NCBI GenBank assembly: GCA_030704615.1
Contig: CM060734.1
Span: forward strand, 16,492,001 to 16,556,000
From: Takakia lepidozioides
Taxonomy: Eukaryota; Streptophyta; Takakiopsida; Takakiales; Takakiaceae
Direction of reading: 5' to 3'
DNA length: 64,000 nt
The notes beneath the pieces were generated by a model. That model did no database searches. It was not told the DNA's origin and saw nothing but the letters and a program-made list of their open reading frames with translations. Positions 22,061 to 34,234 of this stretch are shown in pieces. A program made the position numbers and the translations under genes. Numbering within the stretch: position 1 is the stretch's first letter; every line of letters begins with the position of its first letter.

Positions 22061-22821
22061 CGGATTTCATGAGCGGACTCCTCCAAATTTGGAAATGCGG
22101 CAGATTAAACAAGTATTAAAATAATAGTTTTTTATTTGACCTTGCCGTTTTTGGACGTTCCAGATCATGTAATGCGGCGAAGATATGTCGTCAGTAACAA
22201 GTCCGCTCATGGTTTTATAGATCCGCTCATGGAAATAAGTGACCGTGCAACGGGAAATCCAGTATACCACTGCAAAAGGACGTCGCATACTGGCCTGTAT
22301 AGAGTATTCCGCGGTTTTACATGCCTTAACATTGGAATGAAGCTGACCCTTTTGCCGCGATTGAACCAATGGAGTCTGCACCAATACAGTCTGCAGTACT
22401 TCACAATTCTGTCTTCTTCGGGTATTCGGCGGGAAAGGTTTGCAACTGAACTGGGAAATAGGGTGCCGCATTAGGGTTCGCACGTGCGAAATTTCGGAGC
22501 GGTTTGGTGTTGGCGAAGGCCGCCTCTGGGGTACCTACGACGATACTTGGAAATTCGGCGCCGCATTTCCTTGTCGGAGGTCGAATGAGGAGAGCAAGTT
22601 TTCGGAAAGCAGAAAAACATGAACCCTCCAACATACAAAAATACATGCACGTGGAAACAAGTGAACGATATAGTAATATCTTAGTTCGAGCAAAACAGGT
22701 TACTGGTAGGCAAGACATATGTCGGACCTTTGTGTGGCCAGAGTCTGAGGTACTGGCAGCAGTACAGTTCTACTATCCGAAAAGGATGGGCGTACCATTG
22801 TATGTGGACCGCAAGCCAAGC

Positions 22822-25800
22822 TCACTGGTCCCCTGGATCCATATTCAGAAGAGTGTGAACCTCCTGGGGGCTCAACCCTGGTGCATGTATGAAGTGATGA
22901 GTTGTGGAATTACAACGGAGTCTCTTTAGGTACACGTAGTACAAATGCTTGCAAGGGCAGTATGATGCCCCCTTGTTCGCCATGATCTGGAAGTCGGTGC
23001 AATTGCAGGTGGGTAATTCTGAAATGGTGATGGTGTACACCTCATTGCGAACAGCTGAGCCCGCCGTGGCCATCTGATACACACGCCCGAATCCTGGTGG
23101 GGGCACTTCTGTCGAGCTCTGGATTGTACAGTTCATCCGAAGTGCATTCCCCATCCTTGTCTCGTTCACTTTTGAGGGAGGTCGCCGCCTCTTCGGTTTC
23201 CCCCAACGGTGTGTAGGATGCTTAGAGCTGTCGTGTCCCATTGTTCTTGCTCTCACAGGGGTCGGTGGTGGAGGCTGTGGAAGCGGAAATGGTTGTCTGG
23301 GGACGTCAGTGCGCTGCACCATCCGAAATCCTGCGGCGGTAAGGGCGTCGGCCTCAACCTGACTCAGATCGCAGCCTGGTTCCACCGGCCACACCGGGGA
23401 GCCTCTGGCATTGTTTGTATGCCGTACTTGGGCTTTCCATACACGCAAGTCATAATGTCGTGCCTGCAGAACCAGAACTGGGTGGTTGTCGCCTCCGCAA
23501 ACTTTGCATGGACAAATCTTCCTGTAAAAGTAGGAGCAGGGACAGCCCCATCTGGATTCCTCCTTATCATCTCTAAACAACGTTGCCGTGTATCCACACG
23601 AATTGCGGAACACCTTCCTCGAAACGACGGCTTTGTGCGAGCAATTCTCCACTGTGATGCAGACACAGTCGTCTCCACAATGGCTTGGCCATACTGCATA
23701 ACAGCGGGCGGAATGTGGGGCAAGGGAGCGGTGGGAATTTGTTGCACGAAATCCCCGGTTGAAGGCGACGGCGATCTGGAATTTCTTGGGCTTCCACTGC
23801 TGGAAGACACATTGTGCGGCAACATGACGGGACCTCGAGGTGCTGTCCGAATGTTCCTGTCGGATCTCCAGGAATCCTCTTCGCACCCGGGTTCCTCTTC
23901 AATCCTCCGCCTGACAGGGCGAGTCCGGACGTCCCCCTCTAGGTGTTCACCTCTGCGGTGCAGAGGCGTCCCTTTGATCTTCTCTCGCAATGCTGTCGCC
24001 CATTTCACTGGATTCTTGGACCTCGAAGCTGTTCGTACCAACAATTCCTCCCTGTCCGGCCCAAAGCCCCATTGTTTGCCGCTCAGGAACTTGTAGTACG
24101 TGGCTTGCTGCATGATTGCTCTGTCGATGTCCTCCGTTGTGGCCGTCACTACGTCCACCAGATGTGCGGCAGAAGACGCTCGCCAGGAGGAGTGGACCGA
24201 TTCTGCCATATTCGTGTTCGGCATGTCCGTGTCGGAATCCAAGCACCGCTCCTAGAAGGACACAAACAATGGTGAGGGACCAATCGAAATGTCCGTAACA
24301 GAAAGACAAATGAACGAAATGACAGCAGCCTACCTCCCGCATGTACTGTCCGAACTGTCGATACCGAAAATGCCACCACCCCAACCAGCTGTGCAATGCT
24401 CCCAGATTGGTTGTCTCCACTGCACCTGACGTGTTCCACCAAGCCTCGATGATAGCAAACTTAACCTCCGCGTCATCAAATGTGGGTGCATCCTTCCACG
24501 CCGTACAAAGGACACGGTGTTCAGCCTGGAATGAGCTAGCAACAAATTTGGTAGTGTAGTGGGATAGACTCTGCATCCAATGGAATCCACAGGATCTCTC
24601 TTTCCCCTCCATTGGAACATTGGGGTCCTCACCGTACACACGCCGCACCGCTGCCCAGTTGGCCTGAGCGTTGTCTGCCATGAATCCCCTGAAATTGGGC
24701 TCTGGCAATCCCGCCCTTGCCATCTGCTCGTTTATGCCCTCCCACAGATGCATCTCGGACTGTGTGTCCTCCCCTTTCATCTCGCAGATTGCAATCGTCA
24801 TGAGCCTCTTGGAGTGATAGTCATAAACATGCGCACCCATAGTCACCCACTGATGGTTTGTAATTCGCTTGATGTGATCAAACATCACCCAAGCATTCGA
24901 CAAGTTTCCAGTTGTCATGCGAGTGACCAAGTCGACTCCACTCCCAGGCCCACACGTCGACATTTTGAAAATGTAACAACGATCGGATTCGCTGCCTTGC
25001 CCTGGAAACCTGCTACCTTGGATGTAGTCATATCCAGTCATTCGTTTCACCTCCAGGATTGAGTACATGTCCGACCCCCTGCCGAACTCCTGCTTGCAAG
25101 ATACGATGTGATTCCGCACATTCGGACTACAAACGTGCGAGACGGACTCCAAGAGGTCACGCATCTCGTCTTCGGTCAAGGGCTCTCGGTCGGAACCATC
25201 TTCAGACATGATTTTGCCAAGAGCAATCTTGTGGGCTGCCTTCAGCTGAATCTGCTTTGGTCTGGCTCCGGGGCTCAATTTCACCTCCTCTTTTATGATG
25301 TCGTGTGCTTCCTGCACAGCCTCACGCATGTTGCCTCTCGCCAAGGGGTGGCAGTGGACCCCAACGTGTATGCAAGCTCTAGTCAAGTCCGGGAGCAAAT
25401 GGATAACGTAATATTGCTTGGCTCTGCACATGGACATGCACGTCGGTGGTTCTTTGCAATGTGCACACTTGAAAGAACCCGCAGGAGCTTGGCTGGAGAC
25501 AATGAATGGATGATGCGTTGTGCCAGTCCAATCCGTCTCGTTTCTCCGCCCTCCTTTGGAGAGAAAGTGGAAGCAGGTGGGATTGAGGCACCTCAGCTTC
25601 CCCGCACAGAGGACATATCGTACACGAACACCATCAGCAATTTTCGTGCTACTGGTCTTCGTCACACACCAGGGGTGTCCGTCATGCTTTCGATCCATGT
25701 CTGTTAACATCCCGGAGGCTTTCTTTGACGAAGAAACAGGTGGAAACTCGAAGATGACATTGCCATCGACTTCGGGAGGCAGAAACGTTACCTTTCTGAC

Positions 25801-26754
25801 TGGGAATTTGGCATAGTCGAGAGCAGCCAGCTCGGAGCGAGAACCATCGAGGTGATGTTGTCGTAGGAGCTGCACAATGGACCGGGTTGGAGTTATGCTC
25901 GAGGGCACATGCGTAGCACCTACAGAGACGTCCATGCCGGATTTGAACGACCGTGTGGAGGACATGGGTACCTCAATGCAATCATCTTCCTCGTCGGAAA
26001 TGTCGAATACGTCCACACGAGAAGCTATGGAGGGTCTTGACGGTCCAGGTCGGGAATGATTATCGTTGCATACCTCTCTGTTGGCAGTGGCCGCCTCTCG
26101 GTTTCCGGACTCCTTTGTGGATGGTGTGGGCAGCGACTGATTCGGAAAGGGAATGGGCATTCCCACAGCTCGGTACAGGATGGTGTCTGACGGGGGAACG
26201 TGCCATTCGATTCCGCAACCTCCGTCGTTACCTAGCACGACAATGGTCTCGTCAACCTGTCCAGGAACATCCTTCCTTTCTTCTTCCAAATAAACTGTGC
26301 CCGGTTTGAGCTTGAATTTGGAACAAAGGTAAGTTTCAGTCACTCTGCAAAGTCCTCCCTCGTTTGGGATCCAGGCTCTCCCAAGTTGCGGAGGACAGCA
26401 AACTATAGCGTAGGAATTCGGAGCCATCGAACACCGCACGGAGTTGGCAAGTGCGAGGTTCAGTATAGCGACAGACCAAGGCTCACAGGCACCATCTAAG
26501 TGGAGTCCATCGACGATTGGAAGTCGCACATTGAAGTGGAAAGTATTGTTTCAAGCTACATGCATGAAGGTGGGAGGTTTGATTCCATAGCCAGTGAGTA
26601 TGACAATGATGGCCGATTCGGCGACGAAATAACATCTCCTGACAGTTTCTCCTGAGGGTGGATCCAGCAGTATTCTCGGTGCAGACAGGAACGTTCGCAC
26701 TGACAAGTGCCAGGACTGCTGGTTAAAACGGTCAGACAACCAAGTTGTGCTCAT
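22822..26754 (-). pseudogene. MULE-type transposase with C-terminal SWIM zinc finger
   Basis: Two exons, 26754-24334 and 24251-22822, are joined across an 82-bp intron (GTAGGC...CTTCTAG), about 1283 codons. N-terminal: unknown domain, a Cys-rich stretch (CLNPTCFHF, FKCAHC, CMSMC) and a charged linker. Middle: MULE-like core with GAHVYDYHSKRLMTIAICEM, FMADNAQANW and, across the splice, MAESVHSSW. C-terminal: SWIM finger CNCTDF...YCPCKH. It would cut and move the element. Two faults are visible: TGA at 26551-26553 just before the continuous frame, and a 1-base deletion near 23398 compared with the copy at 51.8 kb, placed before the SWIM finger. If the TGA is real, a start inside (Met near 26427) is possible. 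The assignment is secure by motifs. Confidence 0.8.
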
Positions 26755-26847
26755 CAAGACTGGCCGCAATTGTGTTGTTTCGGAACAATGCAACCCATTC
26801 AGGTTCCAGATTTCCCGTCCCGAGTGATTCTTTCGATTGCTGGTGGA

Positions 26848-28560
26848 CGGAAATACGGCGCCGCATTTCCGTATTGCATCTTGGTCATGCACCAGAGCGA
26901 CGGAAATGCGGCACCGAGTTTCCGTCCGGGGGAAACCTTTATACTCTCCAGAACGGAAATGCGGTAACGCATTTCCATCCAGCAAGCACGGTATGTGAAG
27001 GTGGAACGGAAATGCGGTACCGCATTTCCGTTCTGATTGAGATTTATGAACAACGGGAACAGAAATGCGGCACCGCATTTCCGTCCGAGTCGCACTTTTC
27101 CGACATTTCAGAACGGAAATGCGGCGCCGCATTTCCATTTTGTATCTGATGCATGGAGCTGAGGGATAGAAATGCTGCAGCACATTTCCGTCCTTAAAAG
27201 ACATTCATACTCTCCAGAACGGAAATGCGGTACCGCATTTTCATTCAACAAGCACGGTATGTGAAGGTGGAACGGAAATGCGGTACCGCATTTCCGTTCT
27301 GATTGAGATTATGAACAACGGGAACAGAAATGCGGCACCGCATTTCCGTCCGAGTCGCACTTTTCGACATTCCAGAACGGAAATGCGGCGCCGCATTTCC
27401 ATTTTGTATCTGATGCATGGAGCCGAGTGCGATTCCGACAGCTTCATACAGCGCAATTCCGACCGCTTGAGACATTCATACTATCCAGAACGGAAATGCG
27501 GCAACGCATTTCCGTTCTGACTGAAAATCGTGAACCATCTGAACTGAAATGCGGCACCGTATTTCCATCCGAGTCGCACCTACCAACATTCCAGAACGGA
27601 AATGCGGTACCGCATTTCCGTTCTGACTGAAAATCGTGAACCGTCGGAACTGAAATGCGGCAACGCATTTCCATCCGAGTCGCACCTCCCAACATTCCAG
27701 AACGGAATGTATTAGATTCAAAAGGGAAATGCGGCACCGCATTTCCGTTCTGATGAAATATCCTGAAACATCGGAACTGAAATGCGGTACCGCATTTCCG
27801 TCGGAGTCGCACCTTCCGACATTCCAAAACGGAAATGCGGCGCCGCATTTCCGTTTTGTATGTGAGGCATGGAGCTGTGGAACGAAAATGCGGCACACAT
27901 TTCCGCCAGCGTCAGACGTTAATACTCTACAGAACGGAAATGCGGTACCGCATTTCCATTCTGACTGAAAATCGTGCGCAACGGGAACAGAAATCCGGCA
28001 CCGCATTTCCGTTCCAGTCGCACCTTCCGACATTCTAGAACGGAAATGCGGCGCCGCATTTCCGTTTTGTATATTGGGCCTGGAGCTGTGCTACGAAAAT
28101 GTGTTGCCGCATTTCCATCCATGTGAGACCTTCAAACTTTCCAGACCGGAAATGCGGCACCGCATTTCTGTCCAGGTGAGACCTCTATACTTTCCCGAAC
28201 GGAAATGTGGCACGGCATTTCCATTCATCATCTAACGATGTGAAGTGGGAACGGAAATGCGGTACCGCATTTCCGTTCACATTGAAAATCATGAACCACG
28301 GGAACTGAAATGTTGTGCCTCATTCCCGTCCCAATCGCACCTTTCGACATTCCAGAACGGAAATGCGGCGCCGCATTTCCCTTTTGAATCTCATACTTGG
28401 AGCTGTGGGACGGAAATGCGGCACCGTATTTCCGTTCAACAACTAAGGTATGTGAAGGTGGAACGGAAATGCGGTGCCGCATTTTCTTCCAACAAGTACG
28501 GATGTGTAGCTTCGTGATGGTACTTAACGGAAATGCGGCGCCGCATTCGCATTTTCGCTC
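26848..28560. repeat. Palindrome array 2 (about 30 sites, 53-bp spacing)
   Basis: Copies of GAAATGCGGYRCCGCATTTC start near 26848, 26901, 26954, 27007, 27060, 27114, 27167 (decayed), 27220, 27273, 27325, 27378, and on to about 28527. Most intervals are 52-54 bp. The central dinucleotide varies (CA, TG, TA, CG, less often AA), keeping a self-complementary or near-complementary core. The block 26945-27175 is repeated at 27211-27425 as a five-unit duplication of about 266 bp. The array fills the gap between the divergent transposase and methyltransferase-like genes, where a two-way promoter would be expected. Confidence 0.92.
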
Positions 28561-28693
28561 CAACTCATCAGACGCTGGGACGGAAATACCTTGAAATGTG
28601 AACACGTGGAGCAACGGAATTGCTGCACATGTCGGCACTCTATCTGACTGAAGGGGCATGAGGCGGCGCGGCCTGACCGTTCGATAATGATGT

Positions 28694-29167
28694 TTGTTTT
28701 TCGGACGGCAGGCGTACCCTCAACGATTCGAATTTCGTAATGACGCAAACTCCACGAGGAGACACTTTCGTCCAACCCTTTCGAACCCAAGTGGTGCATC
28801 ACCGCCGTTTCATCTACTTTTGTCGTGTCTCCTCAGTCACCCCTCTCGCGCCCTTTCCATCTGCACTCTTTGGCCCCTTTTCCTCTCTCTGTTCTTCTTA
28901 TGCTCGAACCTGAGAGGGGGGGAGTTCGTGCACCAGCCAGGAGACCTCGTCGCAAGCTCCGGAAATTATACTTCGGACGTAGGCCAATGCCGAAGGGGAG
29001 GAAGCAGATGCGTCTACAGGAGGAGATTGCCATCTCCGAGCAGCAGGCCACTCAGGCAACCCAGCCACCAGTGAGAGCTCCATGCGATCGGGCTGCGCGC
29101 AGCTGATCGAGCACCGAACCCCCCATTTTGCTTCTGTAATTCTTAGACTGAATGCTAGGAGACTTGA
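28694..29167 (+). promoter_or_regulatory. Conserved leader and possible upstream coding exon of the methyltransferase-like gene
   Basis: From about 28760 the sequence matches the leader of the decayed paralog (2.6-2.2 kb, minus). A pyrimidine-rich stretch (28800-28895) precedes an ATG at 28900 that opens a basic frame (MLEPERGG, RRPRRKLRKLYFGRRP, QMRLQEEIA). It could be spliced from the donor at about 29069 (CCA/GTGAGA) to an acceptor near 29199 (TGCCTAACAG), joining the frame of exon 1. If so, the protein starts with a nuclear-localisation-like basic stretch instead of the Met at 29168. No TATA box was identified. Confidence 0.4.
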
Positions 29168-32100
29168 ATGCAGAACATGTTTGCATGCCTAACAGGAAAG
29201 GTGGACGTGCTGGAGGGATCGCAGGAATCCGAAGAGCCGCAGGAAGAGTCCGAGGAGCTAGCTGCAGCACGTACACCCACCCGATCCCCGAGCGCGGGTA
29301 TTCCTGCCGGGCCTAGCCCTCTGCGATTCAAAGACGCGTCTTCGAAGGGCAAGTTCAAAGTCCCAGAGATCGACTCGCGTTCTTCGGTCATGGAGAATCG
29401 CCAGCAGGGGTCGGGCCCTTCTCCAGCAAAGTCGAAGAAGAAGCAGCCCGTCCCTCTACTGGCTTCTGAACCGGCTCAGGCCGATTCACCCCCCCCAACG
29501 CGAATGAAGCAGCAGGGTAGAAGACAGATTCAATTGCAGCAGACACCTTCACCTGCAAGGATGAGGAAGCAGAAGGCAATCAGGGCGACGGGCGAACAAT
29601 CTCCCGCAAAACCGCTTCCACGAGCTGAAGCTCAGTTCCTGGAGGATTTCCCGCCTGCAGATGTTGGGGCCGACTCTGCTGCAGCGAAGGCAATGGGATC
29701 GACCGTTGATCTCGATTTGGTACCGGAGGAGGGTGCTGCCGCTCAACGTTCGCAGCAAGACCTCACCACCGATGAGCAAGCAGGCCCGGAGGAGGCCTCT
29801 GCAATGGCAGAATTGCCCGCAGACAGGCCCCAGAGTGCAGCTCCAGTTGAGGATGCTCCAGCTGCTCAGCCACTACCGGCACCTACAGACATGTCTCCGG
29901 AGGATTTCAAAAGTGCAGCGGATAAAATGTTGGAGGAGACACACAGTAGCATTGGCAGAGTTCTGGGCAGCAGGGTATTCCAGCGGACTCTTCGAATCCC
30001 ACTCTGTCGCATGGTCTCCCTTCCCATCGTCAGGCAGGCCCTTCCCGGAGATGTGGATAAGCTCAAGTTCGCATTTCGAGAAGGGTACCGTCTGGGATCG
30101 GCAGCGTTTTACGTTTCCATTGAGAATGAGGACGGCGAAACTCGTGGACCCACTGCCGATGAATTGTCAACGTGGGATACCCACTGGCACACTCGCAACC
30201 ACGAATTCGAGGCGACGCTGAAGGGTGATCCCGACTTCGGCCATATGTCGGGTAAAATGTTCTTTGTGTGGGACGGGAATCACCGACTTCTCGCCTGGTG
30301 GGAGTACATCAAGCAGAACCATGCCAAGCACATTGGCTGGCATTACATGGTGGAGTGTGTCATCCTCAAGGTGAAGGCGGCAGACTCCTCCCTGCTCAAG
30401 AATGCCATGGCGGACCTCAACTCGTAAGATACTCATACCCTCCCTAGCACGTTCGAAATGCGGTGCCGCATTTCGGTTTCCATTCTGGTTTGTTTCCGTG
30501 CTTCCGTGTACTGAACTGGAGAGTGTGCCTTGCAGGGTCACTGAAAATGCGTACGTGCATACCCACATGGCACATATGCTGTACAGGGTGAGGAAAACTG
30601 GTCTCACTGATCCGCAGATGTTTGCGGAAATGCTGGAGCCCGAGCTCATTCAGAAAGCCGTTGCAAAAACAGACCGGACATGGTATCGTCTCACTATGGA
30701 TGGAATGGTGGAGGTGATATACGAAGTAAGTCGTCCTCCAATTTCCCTCTGCTCATCCTTCCCCAATTTTCAGTAATGTTTCCACATGAATCGAATGTAA
30801 CGCTTCTGCATGTTTTTGTTGGCAGTCAAACATCAAGCTGGATTTGGCCCATGCCAAACGCTTCTTCATGGAAAGTGAGGGGCAGGTCAAAACGTTGCAG
30901 TCATTGACTGAGCACTTGAAGGAAGCCGGTGTCAAGTCCAGAACCAAATACAAGTCAAAGCTTGTGAAGCTGGTGGCAATTGCAGATCCGGCACTTGGAA
31001 AGGACTTCATCCCCGAGATTGCAAAACACTATTCTCGGGCCATGCAGCCGACCATGCAATTGGAGAAACTGCATCACCTCTCAACGGCATGTGTGGAGGC
31101 GAAAGAGAAGGTGAGGTTTCAATGCACTGAAGTTCCTTCCTAGCAATAGCCACTCTCTTCCAGCTCCTGACATTGGATCGGAAATGGCAGACACGGTGGC
31201 TGTCGATCTGGAATGCATCCGAGAGCATAAGGACAATGTGGTCTTTTCCACTGGAAGTTTCCGACCCTGCAGTGGATGTGTGGCTCAACCGCATGACTTG
31301 GTGGTTCCAGGTAATTCAAGGTACTTCCCCAGATTTGCTTTTCTGAAATGAATTCCCTGAACTGCTACGTGACAATGCATTTGGGAATCGCAGGTAATGT
31401 CGAATGCGAAGGAGCAAGTCGTAATGCACACAAATTCGTTCGGCTTGTACGTCAAATGGGATGGAACACAGACATTGGAAGACTACGTGACACGTTTCAG
31501 ATGTGCGTACAAGGACAACCTTTTCGCCAGAGAGCTACAGACAGCAAGAAGGAGCGTGGAGTTTACACATCAGGAGGGAGCGGGGAAAGCTGCAATGCGA
31601 ATTGTTTACAGGTGAAGCACAGCTGCCCTTGTATGCGAAGCCTGGTTACGAGGTTTGTCTCGGAAATGCGGCACCGCATTCGCATTTTATGTTTTCGGTG
31701 GCACTCTGCCAGTAGGTTGGTCTCAAGTTTTGCTCACGCATGCTGACTGCCTTGCAGGTATATGAAATACGTGCTCCTTCAGACAGGGGCCCTGGCTCAA
31801 GAGCCCCCTTCTTCATGGCTTGGACCGTGGCGGGCCCAAGCTGTGTCTACACACCCGAGATGCAGAAACAATGGCATCCCGCGCATCTCGTTGGATGCCC
31901 GTGGTACCTGGACATGTCTGGCGGTATTGTTGACGAGTCTGAGAAAGATCTGCACGCCTTGGCAGAAGAGAAGAGAAAGGAAAGACGTGTCCCTGCTGGG
32001 CCAAAGTCGGCAAAGGAATCTGCTGCTCTGGAAGAATCCAGAAAGGCAGCTGAGATGGCACAAAAGACGGTGGATGCAGCTGTGCAGGCCCAACAGAAGG

Positions 32101-34108
32101 GGTCGAAGAAGAGGACTCGCCAGCAAGGAGCAGCTGTTGTGACACCCGCCAAAACGAAGAAGCAGAAACAGCCTGTTCAGGAAGAGGGTGAGGAAGAGGA
32201 CTCCGATGGAGACTTTGCAACCAGCCCACCCCCCCAAACGCAGGCTGCCTCCCCTGTGCCCACCGTTGTCACGAGAGGCACGAGAACTGGCTCGGCAAAG
32301 AAGGCACTCTTCAACCCCCCAGGGGGGCACCCTTTCGAGCCGGTGGAAATGAAGAGGCCGAAAGTGGCTCCCGAAACTGTAGTCCAGTGTGTAAATGAGA
32401 GTTTCTTGGCGGCTTTGGATGGACGGGCAGCCAAGTTGGCATACCTGAAGACCATGGAGGGTCTGAAGGGCAGAGCACTGAAGAAGGCGACTGCCGAAGA
32501 GCCTTCCGACACCCCAGGATTTCAGAATATGGTCTCGTTCTTTGAGAGGGTGTGTGCAGACAAGGATTGTAGGAGGGGCGGAAATGCCACCGAGTGGTCT
32601 TGCGATATGATCATCTTGGATATTCCGGACGGAGAGCCTGTGGAAGGACTGCAAGCTTTGCCATCTTGGAACAGGTACTCGGAGGACTTTTGGAAGAAAG
32701 GATTCGGGCTTGCCCGCATGGTGTTGGACGACAGAGGCTGTGTGGTTGTCCTGGCGAGCAGAGGAAAAAACACTCAGACAGGAATTGCGAAGTGGACCCG
32801 CAAGAGCGCCGTCCCGATTCTGAAAAAGAAGTGGACGTGCATCAACACACTGGGCCTTCGGTCGGAAGGGAAGAAGGTGATTACAACACTGGCACTCGTC
32901 CTTTCATTTGCTTGGGTGTTTTCAAATGCGGTGCCGCATTCGGTTTCTAATCGTTTTCCCCCTGTGTATGCAGACGAAGCAGTTCGATGCATACTGCTTT
33001 GTGAAGGAGAACTCCACCTTTGCTTTCCGGAAGGAGGGAGGAAAGGTTGACCCGAACTGCGACCCACTCGATTACGACGTTCTGTTCAACAACGTTCCCA
33101 AGGAACTTCTCCCTCATAGCCTCACTTCAACGGAACCCCTGCGGTACTCACGGACTCGGAGCCCTGCCTTCATTCAGACAATTATGGAGACATGCACAGA
33201 CGTGGAGGGCACAGTGCTCGACCTCATCTGTGGGACAGGTATGCAGAATCTTGATCTCTGCTGTTCTGCAAATTCTCGTTAGGATGTAGTTCGCAACATC
33301 TGAAGCGCCATGTGGTAATGTGTGGATGGCATTGTAACAGGTGCCTCAATGTGGGCTGGGCGGTTTTCCGACCGGCACCTCTTTGCCTACGAGGAGGATT
33401 CATCCGTGTGGGGATCCCATCTGGAGGGGCTGCAACGGAATGTGAAGGCTCCCGACAGAGCGGAAGTCTCCTCGGATTCGTCGGAGTCCGAGGAAGACAC
33501 AGTGGACATTGATGCGGAGGAGAACCCGGAATACGAGTGAGTGCAAACATTGTAAGTTTGCAAAGCCTTCTGGGTCATTTATGTCAAAGAATTCCCGACT
33601 GTGGTTCTCATTAGTCTCGTTGATGATTGTCATGTGCAGGATTGCAGGGTCCGGGTCGAAACATGTAGGGCCTACACTTCCTGCCAGGAAGAATGTCCCG
33701 TTCTTTGCGAGGGCCGATTTCATGACGAGCCCGGTGAGGGACTACTCCCTTCCTAGTTATGCAGCTAAACTCGCAAATACAGCGATTAGAAGAAGTGAGA
33801 ATCCCAGTAAAGTAGAGCAGATTTTGGAGAGGGCTAGGGAGGACAGAAGGATAAGGAAAGAGTTGGCAGCAGCTCAGACAGGTAGACGGGTACGAAAGTA
33901 CATATGTGATTCAGCGGATGAGAGCGACGCAGACAGGGAGGAAGACGACCCAACGGAGGTGAGATGGACAGTTCCGCAAGGGGAAGATGGGATTTTCGAA
34001 AGCCTGGCCAACGAGCAGTCCGCTGGAGATGAGAGAGGCACTGAGGGGGTGGAGGAGGAGCAGGACAGTCTAGAACAGGATGAGGATTCGGATGATTTTC
34101 AAGATTAA
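29168..34108 (+). CDS. ParB-like / N4-N6 DNA methyltransferase-like protein, nine exons
   Basis: Exons: 29168-30423, 30536-30725, 30826-31110, 31164-31310, 31394-31611, 31787-32876, 32974-33238, 33341-33536, 33640-34108, giving an open 1371-residue protein. The exon 6 acceptor at 31787 is chosen because it keeps frame; the more canonical TTGCAG/31758 would not. Residues 1-250: disordered, KSKKKQP and SPAK-like. About 366-378: FVWDGNHRLLAW, resembling the GxHR box of ParB/sulfiredoxin-type domains. About 640-850: Lys/Glu/Ala-rich linker. About 970: DMIILDIPDGEP in the place of DPPY motif IV, then LARMVLDDRGCVVVLAS. About 1143: VLDLICGTGASMWAGR, motif I. The order IV-then-I is that of beta-class methylases. 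The C-terminal 70 residues are acidic. DIPD for DPPY makes catalysis doubtful. No stops or shifts suggest constraint or recent spread. Confidence 0.7.
30454..30475. repeat. Single palindrome in intron 1
   Basis: CGAAATGCGG-TG-CCGCATTTCG, a perfect match to the array core, lies in the 112-bp intron 1 of the methyltransferase-like gene. Confidence 0.85.
31660..31684. repeat. Single palindrome in intron 5
   Basis: GGAAATGCGGCACCGCATTC lies inside intron 5 (31612-31786) of the methyltransferase-like gene, 45-50 bases after its donor. Confidence 0.8.
32923..32940. repeat. Single palindrome in intron 6
   Basis: CAAATGCGGTGCCGCATT lies inside the 97-bp intron 6 (32877-32973) of the methyltransferase-like gene. 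With introns 1 and 5, three of eight introns each hold one site. Confidence 0.8.
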
Positions 34109-34234
34109 TAGAATTTTAATGAAGTCTCTGTAAATGTAAATTCTCTTCCAGAGTATATAAAGGAAATTTTGCCCGACATTCGTGACCCCTCTCCAGTGTG
34201 CATTCCAGCCACACAATCGCCCAAACCACGACGC

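Noticed and set aside
23209-25707. Plus-strand frames of 160-295 codons opposite the transposase.
   Set aside because: They mirror the coding strand of a clear MULE transposase and have no family signature.
26848-28560. CRISPR-like look of array 2 (palindromic repeat plus about 30-bp spacers).
   Set aside because: Spacers recur and share ancestry, the repeat core varies at its centre, no cas genes are present, and the context is a eukaryotic transposon with introns.
31740-31786. Use of the acceptor TTGCAG at 31757 for exon 6.
   Set aside because: It would shift the frame relative to exon 5 and end in a stop near 32142, whereas the acceptor at 31786 keeps the frame. Without transcripts the choice remains provisional.
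29155-32654. Long antisense frames opposite the methyltransferase-like gene (for example 32654-31797).
   Set aside because: Shadows of the spliced plus-strand gene; no motifs and no splice support.
29168-34108. Bacterial contamination as the source of the ParB/methylase-like gene.
   Set aside because: The gene has eight spliceosomal-type introns with consistent phases, lies inside a eukaryotic transposon, and has a decayed paralog sharing an exon border.
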